Below are positions 16,315-23,302 of a DNA stretch of 42,091 nucleotides, piece after piece (the stretch's first letter is position 1; each line of letters begins with the position of its first letter). The notes beneath the pieces are model-generated. The model searched no databases, was not told the DNA's origin, and saw only the letters and a program-made list of their open reading frames with translations. Made by a program: the position numbers and the translations under genes. The stretch is from an uncultured Lachnospiraceae bacterium (GTDB lineage Bacteria > Bacillota > Clostridia > Lachnospirales > Lachnospiraceae): NCBI GenBank assembly GCA_947567595.1, contig CANOMQ010000037.1, positions 1-42,091 on the forward strand, read 5' to 3'.

Positions 16315-17493
16315 TCATCCCTGATGAGCACACACGTTCATGCAGGTTATCATTTGACAATTGCCGTCTTCCCATGCATCCAAAAAGGTCTCAAGCGGCA
16401 CCAGTTCCCCGCAGCCATTCGGATTTCCGGAATCATTTAGGATAACCATCGTATCATCCGGATTCGTCCGATCAATCCCAATCACTTCAACGGCGTGGTT
16501 TGCCCCGTCGCCGGGCGTGAACAGGTCATCCTGTTCCCCATACCAAATCTCGTCCGCGTCAACCGCAACAATGATTTTCCCTCCTGCTTCCAAGCATTCC
16601 TCAATATCCGACAGATTGTTGTGAAAGCTCATATCGCTGTCAATCCCGTAGTAATCAAGCACTCTGTCCATATTTAACATGGGCGTTCCACCCTCCTCGC
16701 TGAACCAGCCGTTTTCCTGTGCAAGCTTCGCAAGCTCCTCCATATCAATCTCCGTACCTGTTAACTCCTCAATTACAAATTTCTGTGCGTACAAAGCGCA
16801 TCTGCCTGTATCTCCCTGATATTCCCATTCTTCCATAGCGCTCTCCGGTTCCCCGCAGACACGGTTCATGTCCGCATGCGCGGGATTAAAGTTTCCCAAA
16901 TCGTCCGCATAAGTGCCCGCAACCGTTTCTACGGAATGCAGCCCTGCGCCTGTCAGCTTCTCTGTTATTACCAAATCTTCATTTCCGTCACCGTCAAAAT
17001 CCTGATAGGTAACGGCAGTGTCCATGATGCCGTCGCCGTCCGAATCATGCATTTTGACGACTTCTTCAAAATTCTCGTCATAATTGCCATCGTGATAGAT
17101 TGTCTGACTGTCCAAAGTCCCGTCCTGATTGTAGTCGTATTGTTCCATAATAGTGTCAATTCTGCCGTCATGGTCTGTATCAAGCTCTGTATGATAGGTG
17201 TCCGTCACACCGTCACCATTGGAATCAATCCCAAACGTATCCATCATGCCGTCACCGTCCGCGTCAAACAGCTCTGTATCAAGAACGCCATCCGCGTCAG
17301 AATCGATCATGCCTGCATCCCAAGCTCCATCATGATTGGAGTCTAAAAACACAGCATCTGCGTTCCCGTCGCCGTCAAAATCAATCTCTGCATAATCAAC
17401 AATTCCATCGCCGTTGGAATCCATAAATTCCGCATGGGAATCTAGTACACCGTCGCCGTCAAAATCGAAATTCAGATTATCAAAATGAAACAT
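16315..17493 (-). CDS. calcium-repeat protein with C39-like papain-fold peptidase domain
   Basis: The first gene of the operon, 392 aa. Residues 10-172 contain about twelve DxDGDGxxD-type repeats (FDGDGVLDS, SNGDGIVDY, DADGDGMMDT and so on) resembling EF-hand-like/thrombospondin-3 calcium loops. Residues 215-388 resemble a Peptidase_C39-like papain fold with a candidate Cys in GRCALYAQKF (C232), His in GANHAVEVIG (H333) and Asp/Asn in ILNDSGNP (353-354). No signal peptide is visible, which is odd for a Ca-binding repeat protein; it may act in the cytosol as a Ca sensor or leave by another route. ATG 17493 has GGAGG 6 bases upstream; eight extra in-frame codons upstream have no such site. Activity is inferred. 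Confidence 0.85.
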   Translation of the reverse strand: MFHFDNLNFDFDGDGVLDSHAEFMDSNGDGIVDYAEIDFDGDGNADAVFLDSNHDGAWDAGMIDSDADGVLDTELFDADGDGMMDTFGIDSNGDGVTDTYHTELDTDHDGRIDTIMEQYDYNQDGTLDSQTIYHDGNYDENFEEVVKMHDSDGDGIMDTAVTYQDFDGDGNEDLVITEKLTGAGLHSVETVAGTYADDLGNFNPAHADMNRVCGEPESAMEEWEYQGDTGRCALYAQKFVIEELTGTEIDMEELAKLAQENGWFSEEGGTPMLNMDRVLDYYGIDSDMSFHNNLSDIEECLEAGGKIIVAVDADEIWYGEQDDLFTPGDGANHAVEVIGIDRTNPDDTMVILNDSGNPNGCGELVPLETFLDAWEDGNCQMITCMNVCAHQG

Positions 17494-17591
17494 ATGCTCC
17501 CTCCTATCTTTGTACAATATTGGGACTTTTTTACTCCATGATTCGTCTTCTTAGCCCGAACGTATAAACCATATAAAATCCTGTTAAAACA

Positions 17592-17620
17592 ATTATAACG
17601 TAATCTCGTTATATTTACAA
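17592..17620 (-). promoter_or_regulatory. operon promoter with XRE-type inverted-repeat operator
   Basis: TTGTAA (17615-17620) and TATAAT (17592-17597) are 17 bases apart, about 100 bases before the 17493 ATG. The spacer holds a perfect inverted repeat, TATAACG-N6-CGTTATA (17594-17613), well placed for a repressor to block RNA polymerase. Diverged copies lie at 17892-17911 and 20651-20670. The neighbouring XRE protein is the obvious candidate binder (inference). Confidence 0.72.
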
Positions 17621-17661
17621 CTTAAATTTGATATTATTAAAAATAACCGGTATTATCATAA

Positions 17662-17694
17662 ATTGTATCAGTCGTTTTCCCCTGTTTCTGAAAC
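17662..17694 (-). promoter_or_regulatory. GTTTCnGAAAC-type promoter, copy 1 (upstream of operon)
   Basis: The dyad GTTTCAGAAAC (17684-17694), preceded on the minus strand by an A-tract (AAAAAAG), is followed at exactly 17 bases from CAGAAA by TACAAT (17662-17667). The same layout occurs at 18405-18437, 20693-20725 and 23303-23335. It lies upstream of the TTGTAA promoter, so the operon has two stacked promoters. Confidence 0.6.
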
Positions 17695-17717
17695 TTTTTT
17701 CCAAAGCAGTTCCCACG

Positions 17718-17744
17718 AAAAAGGCACCTGCAAATGCAGATGCC
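17718..17744 (-). terminator. rho-independent terminator of a short leftward transcript
   Basis: On the minus strand GGCATCTGC and GCAGGTGCC pair around a 4-base loop, followed by TTTTT. It insulates the operon promoters from transcripts arriving from the right, including the antisense transcript predicted from 18400. Confidence 0.8.
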
Positions 17745-17883
17745 CAAAAACCAATCTGTCGCCCCTGACCATGACAAATGCCGCTTTACCGGCGGCTCTA
17801 GACCGCTCATTTTCCCACCGCATATCCATAATCTTTCCAAGCTCCTCTCTCACTCTTATTCGTCCGTTATTTTTAGCACTTAT
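17718..17883 (-). ncRNA. possible small RNA between promoter 17890-17918 and terminator 17718
   Basis: A good promoter (TTGTAG-N17-TATAAT with operator) faces left and a hairpin terminator follows about 165 bases later, which would give a short discrete RNA. Starting at 17829 or 17853 there is a frame of about 53-61 codons (MDMRWENERSRAAGK...), but it runs through the terminator and its only decent ribosome binding site is about 12 bases from the ATG, so I favour RNA over protein. A GCGG-TCTAGAG-CCGC hairpin lies inside. Function unknown. Confidence 0.35.
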
Positions 17884-17889
17884 GTCTTT

Positions 17890-17918
17890 ATTATAACGTT
17901 ATCTCATTATGACTACAA
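17890..17918 (-). promoter_or_regulatory. leftward promoter with diverged inverted-repeat operator
   Basis: TTGTAG (17913-17918) and TATAAT (17890-17895) are 17 bases apart. The spacer contains TATAACG-N6-CATTATG (17892-17911), two mismatches from the operator at 17594. Further half-sites (CGCTATA 17946-17952, TATAACG 17955-17961, CGTTATG 17995-18001) continue toward the rightward XRE gene, consistent with autoregulation of that gene. Confidence 0.6.
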
Positions 17919-18087
17919 TTGTTTTCTGATATTATGATGAATAAACGCTATAAATATAACGGAAAATATAATCTATACGATATGTCATTGAATGCGTTAT
18001 GATAAATAAGAACATTTATTCCTGTTTTGATGCGCTATCCTGCAGAAACAGGAGAACTATACTGTTTTCGAAATAATGAGGTCTTTG

Positions 18088-18411
18088 ATGAATGAATTAA
18101 ACCCGATCGAACGGATTCAGGAGCTTTGCAGGGAACGCGGCTGGAGCTATTACCACCTTGCAAAAGCTTCCGGAATCACTTATTCCACGTTAAACACCAT
18201 GATAAACAAGCAAAACATGCCCTCGCTGCCCACGCTCTATAAAATCTGCCGCGGCTTTGGCATTCCCATTACGGACTTTTTCGAGCCGGACAGGAGCTCA
18301 AACGGACTGACAGACGAACAGGCACAGTGCCTCTCTCTTTTTACGGCGCTTACCAATGAGGATAAGCAGTTGGTTTTGGCTTATATTAAAGGGCTTTCGA
18401 AGAAATTATAG
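18088..18411 (+). CDS. XRE-family transcriptional regulator
   Basis: A 107-aa protein with an N-terminal Cro/C1-type helix-turn-helix (ERIQELCRERGWSYYHLAKASGITYSTLNTMINKQ, about residues 6-40) and a short C-terminal helix (QCLSLFTALTNEDKQLVLAYIKGLSKKL) probably for dimerisation. It is the only island gene on the plus strand. ATG 18088 is chosen because GAGG lies 7 bases upstream; an ATG at 18076 overlaps that site. The leader contains a CCTGTTT/AAACAGG hairpin (18020-18053) and a diverged GTTTTCGAAAT dyad (18064-18074). It likely binds the TATAACG-N6-CGTTATA operators on both sides (inference). A promoter at its 3' end points antisense through it. Confidence 0.88.
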   Translation: MNELNPIERIQELCRERGWSYYHLAKASGITYSTLNTMINKQNMPSLPTLYKICRGFGIPITDFFEPDRSSNGLTDEQAQCLSLFTALTNEDKQLVLAYIKGLSKKL

Positions 18412-18437
18412 CAAGGGCTTTCTTGTATTTCTGAAAC
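18405..18437 (-). promoter_or_regulatory. GTTTCnGAAAC-type promoter, copy 2, antisense to the XRE gene
   Basis: On the minus strand the dyad GTTTCAGAAAT (18427-18437), after an A-tract, is followed 17 bases from CAGAAA by a perfect TATAAT (18405-18410), which overlaps the XRE stop codon. Transcription would run leftward antisense across the whole regulator gene until the terminator near 17718. Confidence 0.6.
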
Positions 18438-18476
18438 TTTTTTCCGAGATGGATTAAGATGTTTATTGAATTGCGC

Positions 18477-18510
18477 ACAAAAAGCGCCTGCAAAACCGCA
18501 GACGCTTTTG
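18477..18510 (-). terminator. terminator of the zinc-finger protein gene
   Basis: AAGCGTCTGC and GCAGGCGCTT pair (one mismatch/G-U) around six bases and are followed by TTTTTG on the minus strand, 15 bases after the stop at 18525. The stem resembles that at 17723-17744, and both are followed by a GTTTCnGAAAC promoter, suggesting a duplicated terminator-promoter cassette. Confidence 0.8.
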
Positions 18511-18524
18511 AAAAACTGCTAAAA

Positions 18525-19514
18525 TTAATAGGATACCCATCCGTCTCCGCCGCATTTGTAGCATTCTCTGCTTCCTTCACAAGCAGGGCAAAGCGTGCCA
18601 TGCATTCTTCCTGTAGCGCCGCAATCTTTACATTTTCCGCTTCCGCCGCATCTATTACATTGATACCCGCTGTCACTACCAATGTCATCAAAACCATCTG
18701 TGTCAAAATCATAATCGCCAGAAGAATACGAATATGAACGGGAACGCGTGCTTGGTTTCGGAATAGGAACCTCCCCCTTGCCACCACACGTACTGCAAAC
18801 CCCCGGTCTGTTTCTGCATAGCCCACAGTCCTTACTATCTCCGTTAAACCATGTATAATGTCCTTTTCCATCACATCGTTTACATTTACCATTGCCGCCG
18901 CATGAGGTGCACAATTTCATGCCTTCGCTTACGCCCGTCACACTTTTATCGTTTGTGTCAAATTCCTTTGTCACCGGTCCGCCGCAGGTTTCACAGCCTT
19001 CACCGCTACATTCCTGATAGGAAAACTCACATACTACAAAAGCCTCCATTTTCGACAGATCATACTTTACAACCTGTGGATTGTATATATTGGCATTAAA
19101 TTTCACTTTCGTTCTTGGAGGCAGTACCAGCTCTTCAATTGTTGAATAATCCGCATCCGCCATCTCAAACAGATAATTTCCTTCCAAATCCTGAACCACA
19201 ATCTCTGTTCCTTTCATATCCATTATATGGTACTTATCGGATGCATTGTAGAAATATCCCTGTATGAACTGCAGATGCGTTACCGTATTATACAAATTGG
19301 CATCTGTTATTGTATAGCCTAAAATATTTTCGTCTAATTCATTTTTTACTTCACCTGTATACTTATCCATAACCACATGATTATGCTCTGGTCCGCCGCA
19401 GCCAAATGCGGTATGTACTGTAGCTGCATTCACTGACTCTTTTGGTGTTAACATTCCTCCTAGTACAACAGTCATTGACAACAGAACTGCCAAAATTCTT
19501 CTTGTTTTTTTCAT
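18525..19514 (-). CDS. secreted protein with DnaJ-type CxxCxGxG zinc-finger repeats
   Basis: A 329-aa protein. It begins with a signal peptide (KKTRRILAVLLSMTVVLGGML, cleavage probably after SVNAA). The middle (about residues 30-165) is an unrecognised domain. The C-terminal half carries repeated CxxCxGxG-like motifs: CTSCGGNGKCKRCDGKGH, CGLC/CSTCGGKGE, CNRCGGSGKCKDCGATGR and CPACEGSRECYKCGGDG, as in the zinc-binding domain of DnaJ. A Ser/Tyr/Asp-rich linker separates the sets. Such a domain outside the cell without a J-domain is unusual; it may bind unfolded protein or act in redox chemistry (inference). ATG 19514 has AAAGGAG 8 bases upstream. It probably shares a transcript with the Sel1-like gene. 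Confidence 0.85.
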   Translation of the reverse strand: MKKTRRILAVLLSMTVVLGGMLTPKESVNAATVHTAFGCGGPEHNHVVMDKYTGEVKNELDENILGYTITDANLYNTVTHLQFIQGYFYNASDKYHIMDMKGTEIVVQDLEGNYLFEMADADYSTIEELVLPPRTKVKFNANIYNPQVVKYDLSKMEAFVVCEFSYQECSGEGCETCGGPVTKEFDTNDKSVTGVSEGMKLCTSCGGNGKCKRCDGKGHYTWFNGDSKDCGLCRNRPGVCSTCGGKGEVPIPKPSTRSRSYSYSSGDYDFDTDGFDDIGSDSGYQCNRCGGSGKCKDCGATGRMHGTLCPACEGSRECYKCGGDGWVSY

Positions 19515-19609
19515 ATGCACATCTCCTTTCATTTTGATTCAATAATTTGCATCTACAGGTTCAATTATTTCACACTTCTATATTCTTTATTATTTACAGG
19601 AACTCCCAT

Positions 19610-20494
19610 TTACCCCTCCGCACACAGTCTTTTTTTATACTTACGCTCCGATGCCTGATGCTTCGTTTCATCCCAGTACGCCTTTCGTTCCTGTTCCAGA
19701 ATAAGCAGCTTCTGCGAAATCATCTTCTTATTGGCTGTCGGTATCAGACAAAAAAATTCATCATAATAGGCATTTTCGTAATTCCATTCCTCCCCAAAAC
19801 CGGTTTCGTCAGGCGGATAGTAGCTTTCCACATACAAAAAGTCATAGTAACCTTTTTCCCTGCAAAATTCAATTTGACAATCTGTATACCCACGAACCAT
19901 ATCAATCATTCCGATGTTCCAGAGAGAATCACTTTCCCATATGCTGATTGACTGTGAATCTTCACTGGTATGAAAAGTGTTAAAAAAAGCTGCCTCTCCT
20001 TGATAATACGGACAATTTTCAATCAGCAGATTTGCGTTTTGGTTCCCATAGGCTGCCGCCCGAACAAGCCACATCATGTAAGCTTTAACCATACTGCATT
20101 CTTGATTATGCACATGCAGATAGTTTTTGATTGCTTCCTCATTCTGCTGCACAGGATCTGTCTCATATGCGTCAAGCAATTCCTGCAGCGGTTTTTCACA
20201 ACGTTCCCTGAAAAAATACGCCAGCTCCCACATCGCCACAATATCACCCATTTTACAGCAGTCTGCCAGCTTTCTTATTTTTGGATCTTCATAAATGGAG
20301 CCTTCATACACATTCTTTGGCAAAGATTGTTCTCTTAATTTATTTTTTTTCTTTATCATATAGCAAGCAGTACAACACACTGATACGAACACGGCTGGCA
20401 GCATACACACTACAAACGTTTTTCCTTCTCCTGCTGCAAAAAAGAGTATTCCTAATATAATACCTGCCACAACCCAATATAAAGCATCATACAT
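19610..20494 (-). CDS. membrane-anchored Sel1-like repeat protein
   Basis: A 294-aa protein with two N-terminal membrane segments (ALYWVVAGIILGILFFAAG and FVVCMLPAVFVSVCCTACY) followed by a cytoplasmic or surface domain. The segments RKLADCCKMGDIVAMWELAYFF and AYMMWLVRAAAYGNQNANLLIE match the Sel1/TPR-like helical repeat pattern (GdxxAmxxLayxy, aAxxGnxxA), typical of scaffolds. The rest is aromatic-rich and unrecognised. It has no good ribosome binding site of its own; its ATG lies inside the end of a 17-codon upstream frame (20487-20540) with a strong site, so translation is probably coupled to that leader. Confidence 0.75.
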   Translation of the reverse strand: MYDALYWVVAGIILGILFFAAGEGKTFVVCMLPAVFVSVCCTACYMIKKKNKLREQSLPKNVYEGSIYEDPKIRKLADCCKMGDIVAMWELAYFFRERCEKPLQELLDAYETDPVQQNEEAIKNYLHVHNQECSMVKAYMMWLVRAAAYGNQNANLLIENCPYYQGEAAFFNTFHTSEDSQSISIWESDSLWNIGMIDMVRGYTDCQIEFCREKGYYDFLYVESYYPPDETGFGEEWNYENAYYDEFFCLIPTANKKMISQKLLILEQERKAYWDETKHQASERKYKKRLCAEG

Positions 20495-20540
20495 ATATGC
20501 CCATTGCTTTCTTAGCTAAAACGTTTGCTCTTCTCTTCAT
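20487..20540 (-). CDS. 17-aa leader peptide overlapping the Sel1-like gene start
   Basis: MKRRANVLAKKAMGIYV is preceded by AAGGAAGGG at a normal distance, and its TGA lies a few bases inside the next gene, whose own ATG at 20494 lacks a clear site. The arrangement suggests translational coupling or leader control. The peptide is strongly basic and too short to classify. Confidence 0.5.
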   Translation of the reverse strand: MKRRANVLAKKAMGIYV

Positions 20541-20648
20541 ATTGTTCCCTTCCTTTCCCATAAACTTTTCTATTGATACCGTTCCACAAACCTACGCACC
20601 TGCGCCCCCTTTCTTTTTCATGTAATGCCGAGCCAAAAATCTACTGCA

Positions 20649-20677
20649 ATTATATCGTAAAACCATTATAATTACAA
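20649..20677 (-). promoter_or_regulatory. promoter with TATAACG-type operator before the Sel1-like gene
   Basis: TTGTAA (20672-20677), 17-base spacer, TATAAT (20649-20654). The spacer holds TATATCG-N6-CATTATA (20651-20670), one mismatch per arm from the perfect operator at 17594-17613. About 100 bases upstream of the leader peptide. Confidence 0.68.
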
Positions 20678-20692
20678 CAATTTCAGGACAAT

Positions 20693-20725
20693 ATCATAAC
20701 ATAGGAATTTTTGTGTTTCCGAAAC
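20693..20725 (-). promoter_or_regulatory. GTTTCnGAAAC-type promoter, copy 3
   Basis: The perfect dyad GTTTCGGAAAC (20715-20725) after an A-tract, then 17 bases from CGGAAA to TATGAT (20693-20698). As at 17662-17694, it is stacked directly upstream of a TTGTAA/TATAAT promoter. Confidence 0.58.
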
Positions 20726-20743
20726 TTTTTTCTGAAAGGAAAT

Positions 20744-21523
20744 TCAATGCATCTGATTTTGTTCCTCCCACGACTCCCCAATATACGCCGTCCATTCATT
20801 ATACAGCTCCTCCACCTGATCCAGACAGGCATTCATTGACTCCTCCACCGCGTCGCGGCTGTCCTGCCACTGCACATCCTGCGCGGAAAACGAAGTAAGC
20901 TTATCCAAAACCGCCTGCCGGATATACGCCGTTTCTTCCTCTCCCCAGCCTGCAAACCAGTAATTGATACCGATGAAATTATAATGACGCATCAACCGCT
21001 GCTCCTCCTCCATAAAACGGTACGTCACCTGCAAATCCTCCATAAAGGCATCCCCTTCATCCGCGTAGGACAAATACTCCTCTAAATAGGTTAAATCCTG
21101 AATATAATCCTGCAAATAAGTATATCGCGAATCCGCGTTCATCTGGTACTCCACTCTACTGATTTGATGCGCCTCAAGCATCTGTCCAAGCTCCTTGGAA
21201 ATTTCATACGATTCACACGCCGCACTGTCCGTCTCCAGTTGGGCAATCATATCCTCAATTGTATCCTGCGCGGCAGTCTTCTGCTCTGCCGACGCATCCG
21301 CAAGATACGCATGCAGCGCCAAAAGGGCTTTGTCAAAATTTGCGCTGTCCTGATCCTGCAAAAGGATAATTGCAGCGTAATCATCGACAATTGCCCTGCG
21401 CTGTGCAAGCTCCTCCTGATTTTTGGAAGACGCGCAGCCTGTTATCGCTACCGCAATGATAATCCCTGCCAAAACCGCCAGCCGTTTCGGTTTTCCCAAT
21501 GTTTTTTCTATTGTTTTCTCCAT
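20744..21523 (-). CDS. predicted lipoprotein, helical, unknown function
   Basis: A 259-aa protein with a lipoprotein signal: a basic N-terminus, hydrophobic LAVLAGIIIAVAI and lipobox ITGC (Cys about residue 30), so it should be anchored on the outer face of the membrane. The mature part is acidic and almost all helical, with repeated Tyr/Leu-rich helices (YTYLQDYIQDLTYLEEYLSYADEG). ATG 21523 has AAAGGAG 10 bases upstream and lies 19 bases after the kinase stop, so both are co-transcribed. I infer it may sense or transmit an extracellular signal to the kinase ectodomain; no family is recognised. Confidence 0.82.
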   Translation of the reverse strand: MEKTIEKTLGKPKRLAVLAGIIIAVAITGCASSKNQEELAQRRAIVDDYAAIILLQDQDSANFDKALLALHAYLADASAEQKTAAQDTIEDMIAQLETDSAACESYEISKELGQMLEAHQISRVEYQMNADSRYTYLQDYIQDLTYLEEYLSYADEGDAFMEDLQVTYRFMEEEQRLMRHYNFIGINYWFAGWGEEETAYIRQAVLDKLTSFSAQDVQWQDSRDAVEESMNACLDQVEELYNEWTAYIGESWEEQNQMH

Positions 21524-21542
21524 TCCGTTTTCTCTCCTTTTG

Positions 21543-23279
21543 TCACTGCCATCCTTGCGCAGTAATCACGTAATTTCTGCTCCGCATATCGTTCATGCAC
21601 CGCTTCATGCGCGCCTTTGCTGCCGCAAGCTCTGTTTCCAAGATTTTAACGCTTTTCCCCTCATAGGGACATACACTGATATAATCCCTCAAAACTGACA
21701 CCTGTGTCATAATATCAAGCATTTCCTCCGCCGATTCCGCGTCCAGCCGCACCATCACGAGACACAATTCGCGGTACGTAACCTCCGCGTACGCATCCAG
21801 ATACGCCTGATAAAATCCGACAAGCTCCTCCCGCTCCGTATAGGATAATGCTGTCATCCCAAACCCTTCCTCCAAGTGCCCTAAACCTTCCTCCAGTATC
21901 AAATCCATATCATAGGTTTTGTCCAAAAGCTCCTCCAGTGTGGAAACCGGAAGGTCTGCCTTTGGAATGTCCAGCGTTTCCAAAGCATCCTTGTCATCAC
22001 TTCTGTCAAATTGGTAATGCCGCGCCTCATTTCTTTTATAAGAAAGCTTTTCGTAAAACTGCTCCACCGCATCCCTGTCACGTTCCAAAACTTCCTTTTG
22101 TGCTGCGTTCTCAAGCACCTGCTGCTGTATCTCAAGCTGTATTCCCAAAGCGCCTAAATTCCTTCCGACCTGATACAGCACCTCCTTAAGCTGATACCGT
22201 TCCTGCGCGTTAAGCTGATACGGCTGCCGTGCCTTCCATACACACAGGCTGCCCGTCGTAAACAATATCAGCGCCGCCAGCACCGTATAGCAGATTATTT
22301 TGCGTTTTTTCACAGACGCACGCGCCGCCTCCTGCGCTTCAAGCAACTGCAAAAGCGCAAGAACATCCTCCCGCATCTGCGCAACATTCTGATAGCGCCT
22401 GCGTGCCAGCACATGAAGTCCTTTCGTGACAATCTGCACGGTTTTTTGGATAATAGCGACTGGTTCCCCTGAAAAAATGTCCAAATCCCGGGAAAGGCTT
22501 TTTCGAATCTTGTTTTCCACGATATCTTCATCCGTAAGCACGCGTCCTGTCAGCATCCGGAACCATACCGCGCAGACGGAATACAAATCCGTTGCCGGAC
22601 TGATATTTTTCCGTTCCCTCAGACGCACTTCCGGAGCAGAATACCCCTCTTTTTCGCTAAAGCAATACTCCTGCGTTTCCTGTCCGTCCATAAGCCAGAC
22701 ACTGTTATAATCGATTAAAAGCGCCTGTTCCGGCAGCATTACAATGTTATCGGGACTGATATCAAGGTGCAGGATGCCACTCTCATGAAAGCATACGACA
22801 GCCTCCAGTATTTTAAGCACCGTCTCCGCCATGTCTTTCAGCGTTCCAAGCTCCTGCCGGCTTGCCAAAACCGTCTCCAGATTCTTTCCGCCATGAACTG
22901 CAAGCACCGAATAAAAGGTACCATATGCCCGATAAGAGTTCAGATTCCCCGACACCTTTTCCGGCGCCTGTTCCAAAAGCTTCAGATTTGCCTGATTTCC
23001 GCGGTAAAAATTCTGCCTGTGGCGCTCCATGACACGCACGCCGTCCCCGCGGCAGCAGATTTCATTCGACGCGTTTCTGTAAATATCGCCCTTTGGATGA
23101 TACGGAAACAATTCTTTTATCAAGACATAATGACGGCATTCCTGATTCAATTGATCCTTATAGGACGCACGGTAGACCACAGTACTCCCTCCGCATCCCA
23201 CGACTGCTTCCAGCCTGTATTTTGTTCCGCCAAGCAGCAGCATATCTCCGGAACTTAATAACCTTCGTTTATCGCCCAT
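21543..23279 (-). CDS. transmembrane Ser/Thr protein kinase
   Basis: A 578-aa Hanks-type kinase with one transmembrane helix. The kinase domain covers residues 20-315: Gly-rich loop GCGGSTVVYRA (28-38), ATP-binding Lys in LIKE (K55), catalytic loop HLDISPDN (171-178), metal-binding DYN in place of DFG (190-192), and APE (215-217). The activation segment is short. The transmembrane helix is at about 329-348 (ICYTVLAALILFTTGSLCVW); the remaining 230 residues form a helical, probably extracellular domain that is not PASTA. H-L-D instead of H-R-D implies it lacks the usual RD regulation. AAGGAGG precedes ATG 23279. Partners are likely the HTH protein upstream and the lipoprotein downstream; targets are unknown. 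Confidence 0.92.
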   Translation of the reverse strand: MGDKRRLLSSGDMLLLGGTKYRLEAVVGCGGSTVVYRASYKDQLNQECRHYVLIKELFPYHPKGDIYRNASNEICCRGDGVRVMERHRQNFYRGNQANLKLLEQAPEKVSGNLNSYRAYGTFYSVLAVHGGKNLETVLASRQELGTLKDMAETVLKILEAVVCFHESGILHLDISPDNIVMLPEQALLIDYNSVWLMDGQETQEYCFSEKEGYSAPEVRLRERKNISPATDLYSVCAVWFRMLTGRVLTDEDIVENKIRKSLSRDLDIFSGEPVAIIQKTVQIVTKGLHVLARRRYQNVAQMREDVLALLQLLEAQEAARASVKKRKIICYTVLAALILFTTGSLCVWKARQPYQLNAQERYQLKEVLYQVGRNLGALGIQLEIQQQVLENAAQKEVLERDRDAVEQFYEKLSYKRNEARHYQFDRSDDKDALETLDIPKADLPVSTLEELLDKTYDMDLILEEGLGHLEEGFGMTALSYTEREELVGFYQAYLDAYAEVTYRELCLVMVRLDAESAEEMLDIMTQVSVLRDYISVCPYEGKSVKILETELAAAKARMKRCMNDMRSRNYVITAQGWQ

Positions 23280-23302
23280 CTGATTTCCTCCTTGCTGCTA
23301 CC

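Noticed and set aside
16980-17490. Periodic repeats resembling a short CRISPR-like array
   Set aside because: They are codons for the DxDGDG-type calcium repeats of the operon's first gene: irregular spacing, no identical repeat units and no spacers.
17637-17853. Minus-strand reading frames of 61-67 codons near the operon promoters
   Set aside because: They pass through a strong terminator hairpin (17718-17744), and their ribosome binding site is poorly spaced. I kept the segment only as a possible small RNA.
18386-18892. 168-codon minus-strand frame overlapping the zinc-finger gene
   Set aside because: It has no ribosome binding site and lies out of phase with the signal-peptide/zinc-finger protein, whose motifs are unmistakable. 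Its end also runs through the terminator at 18477-18510.
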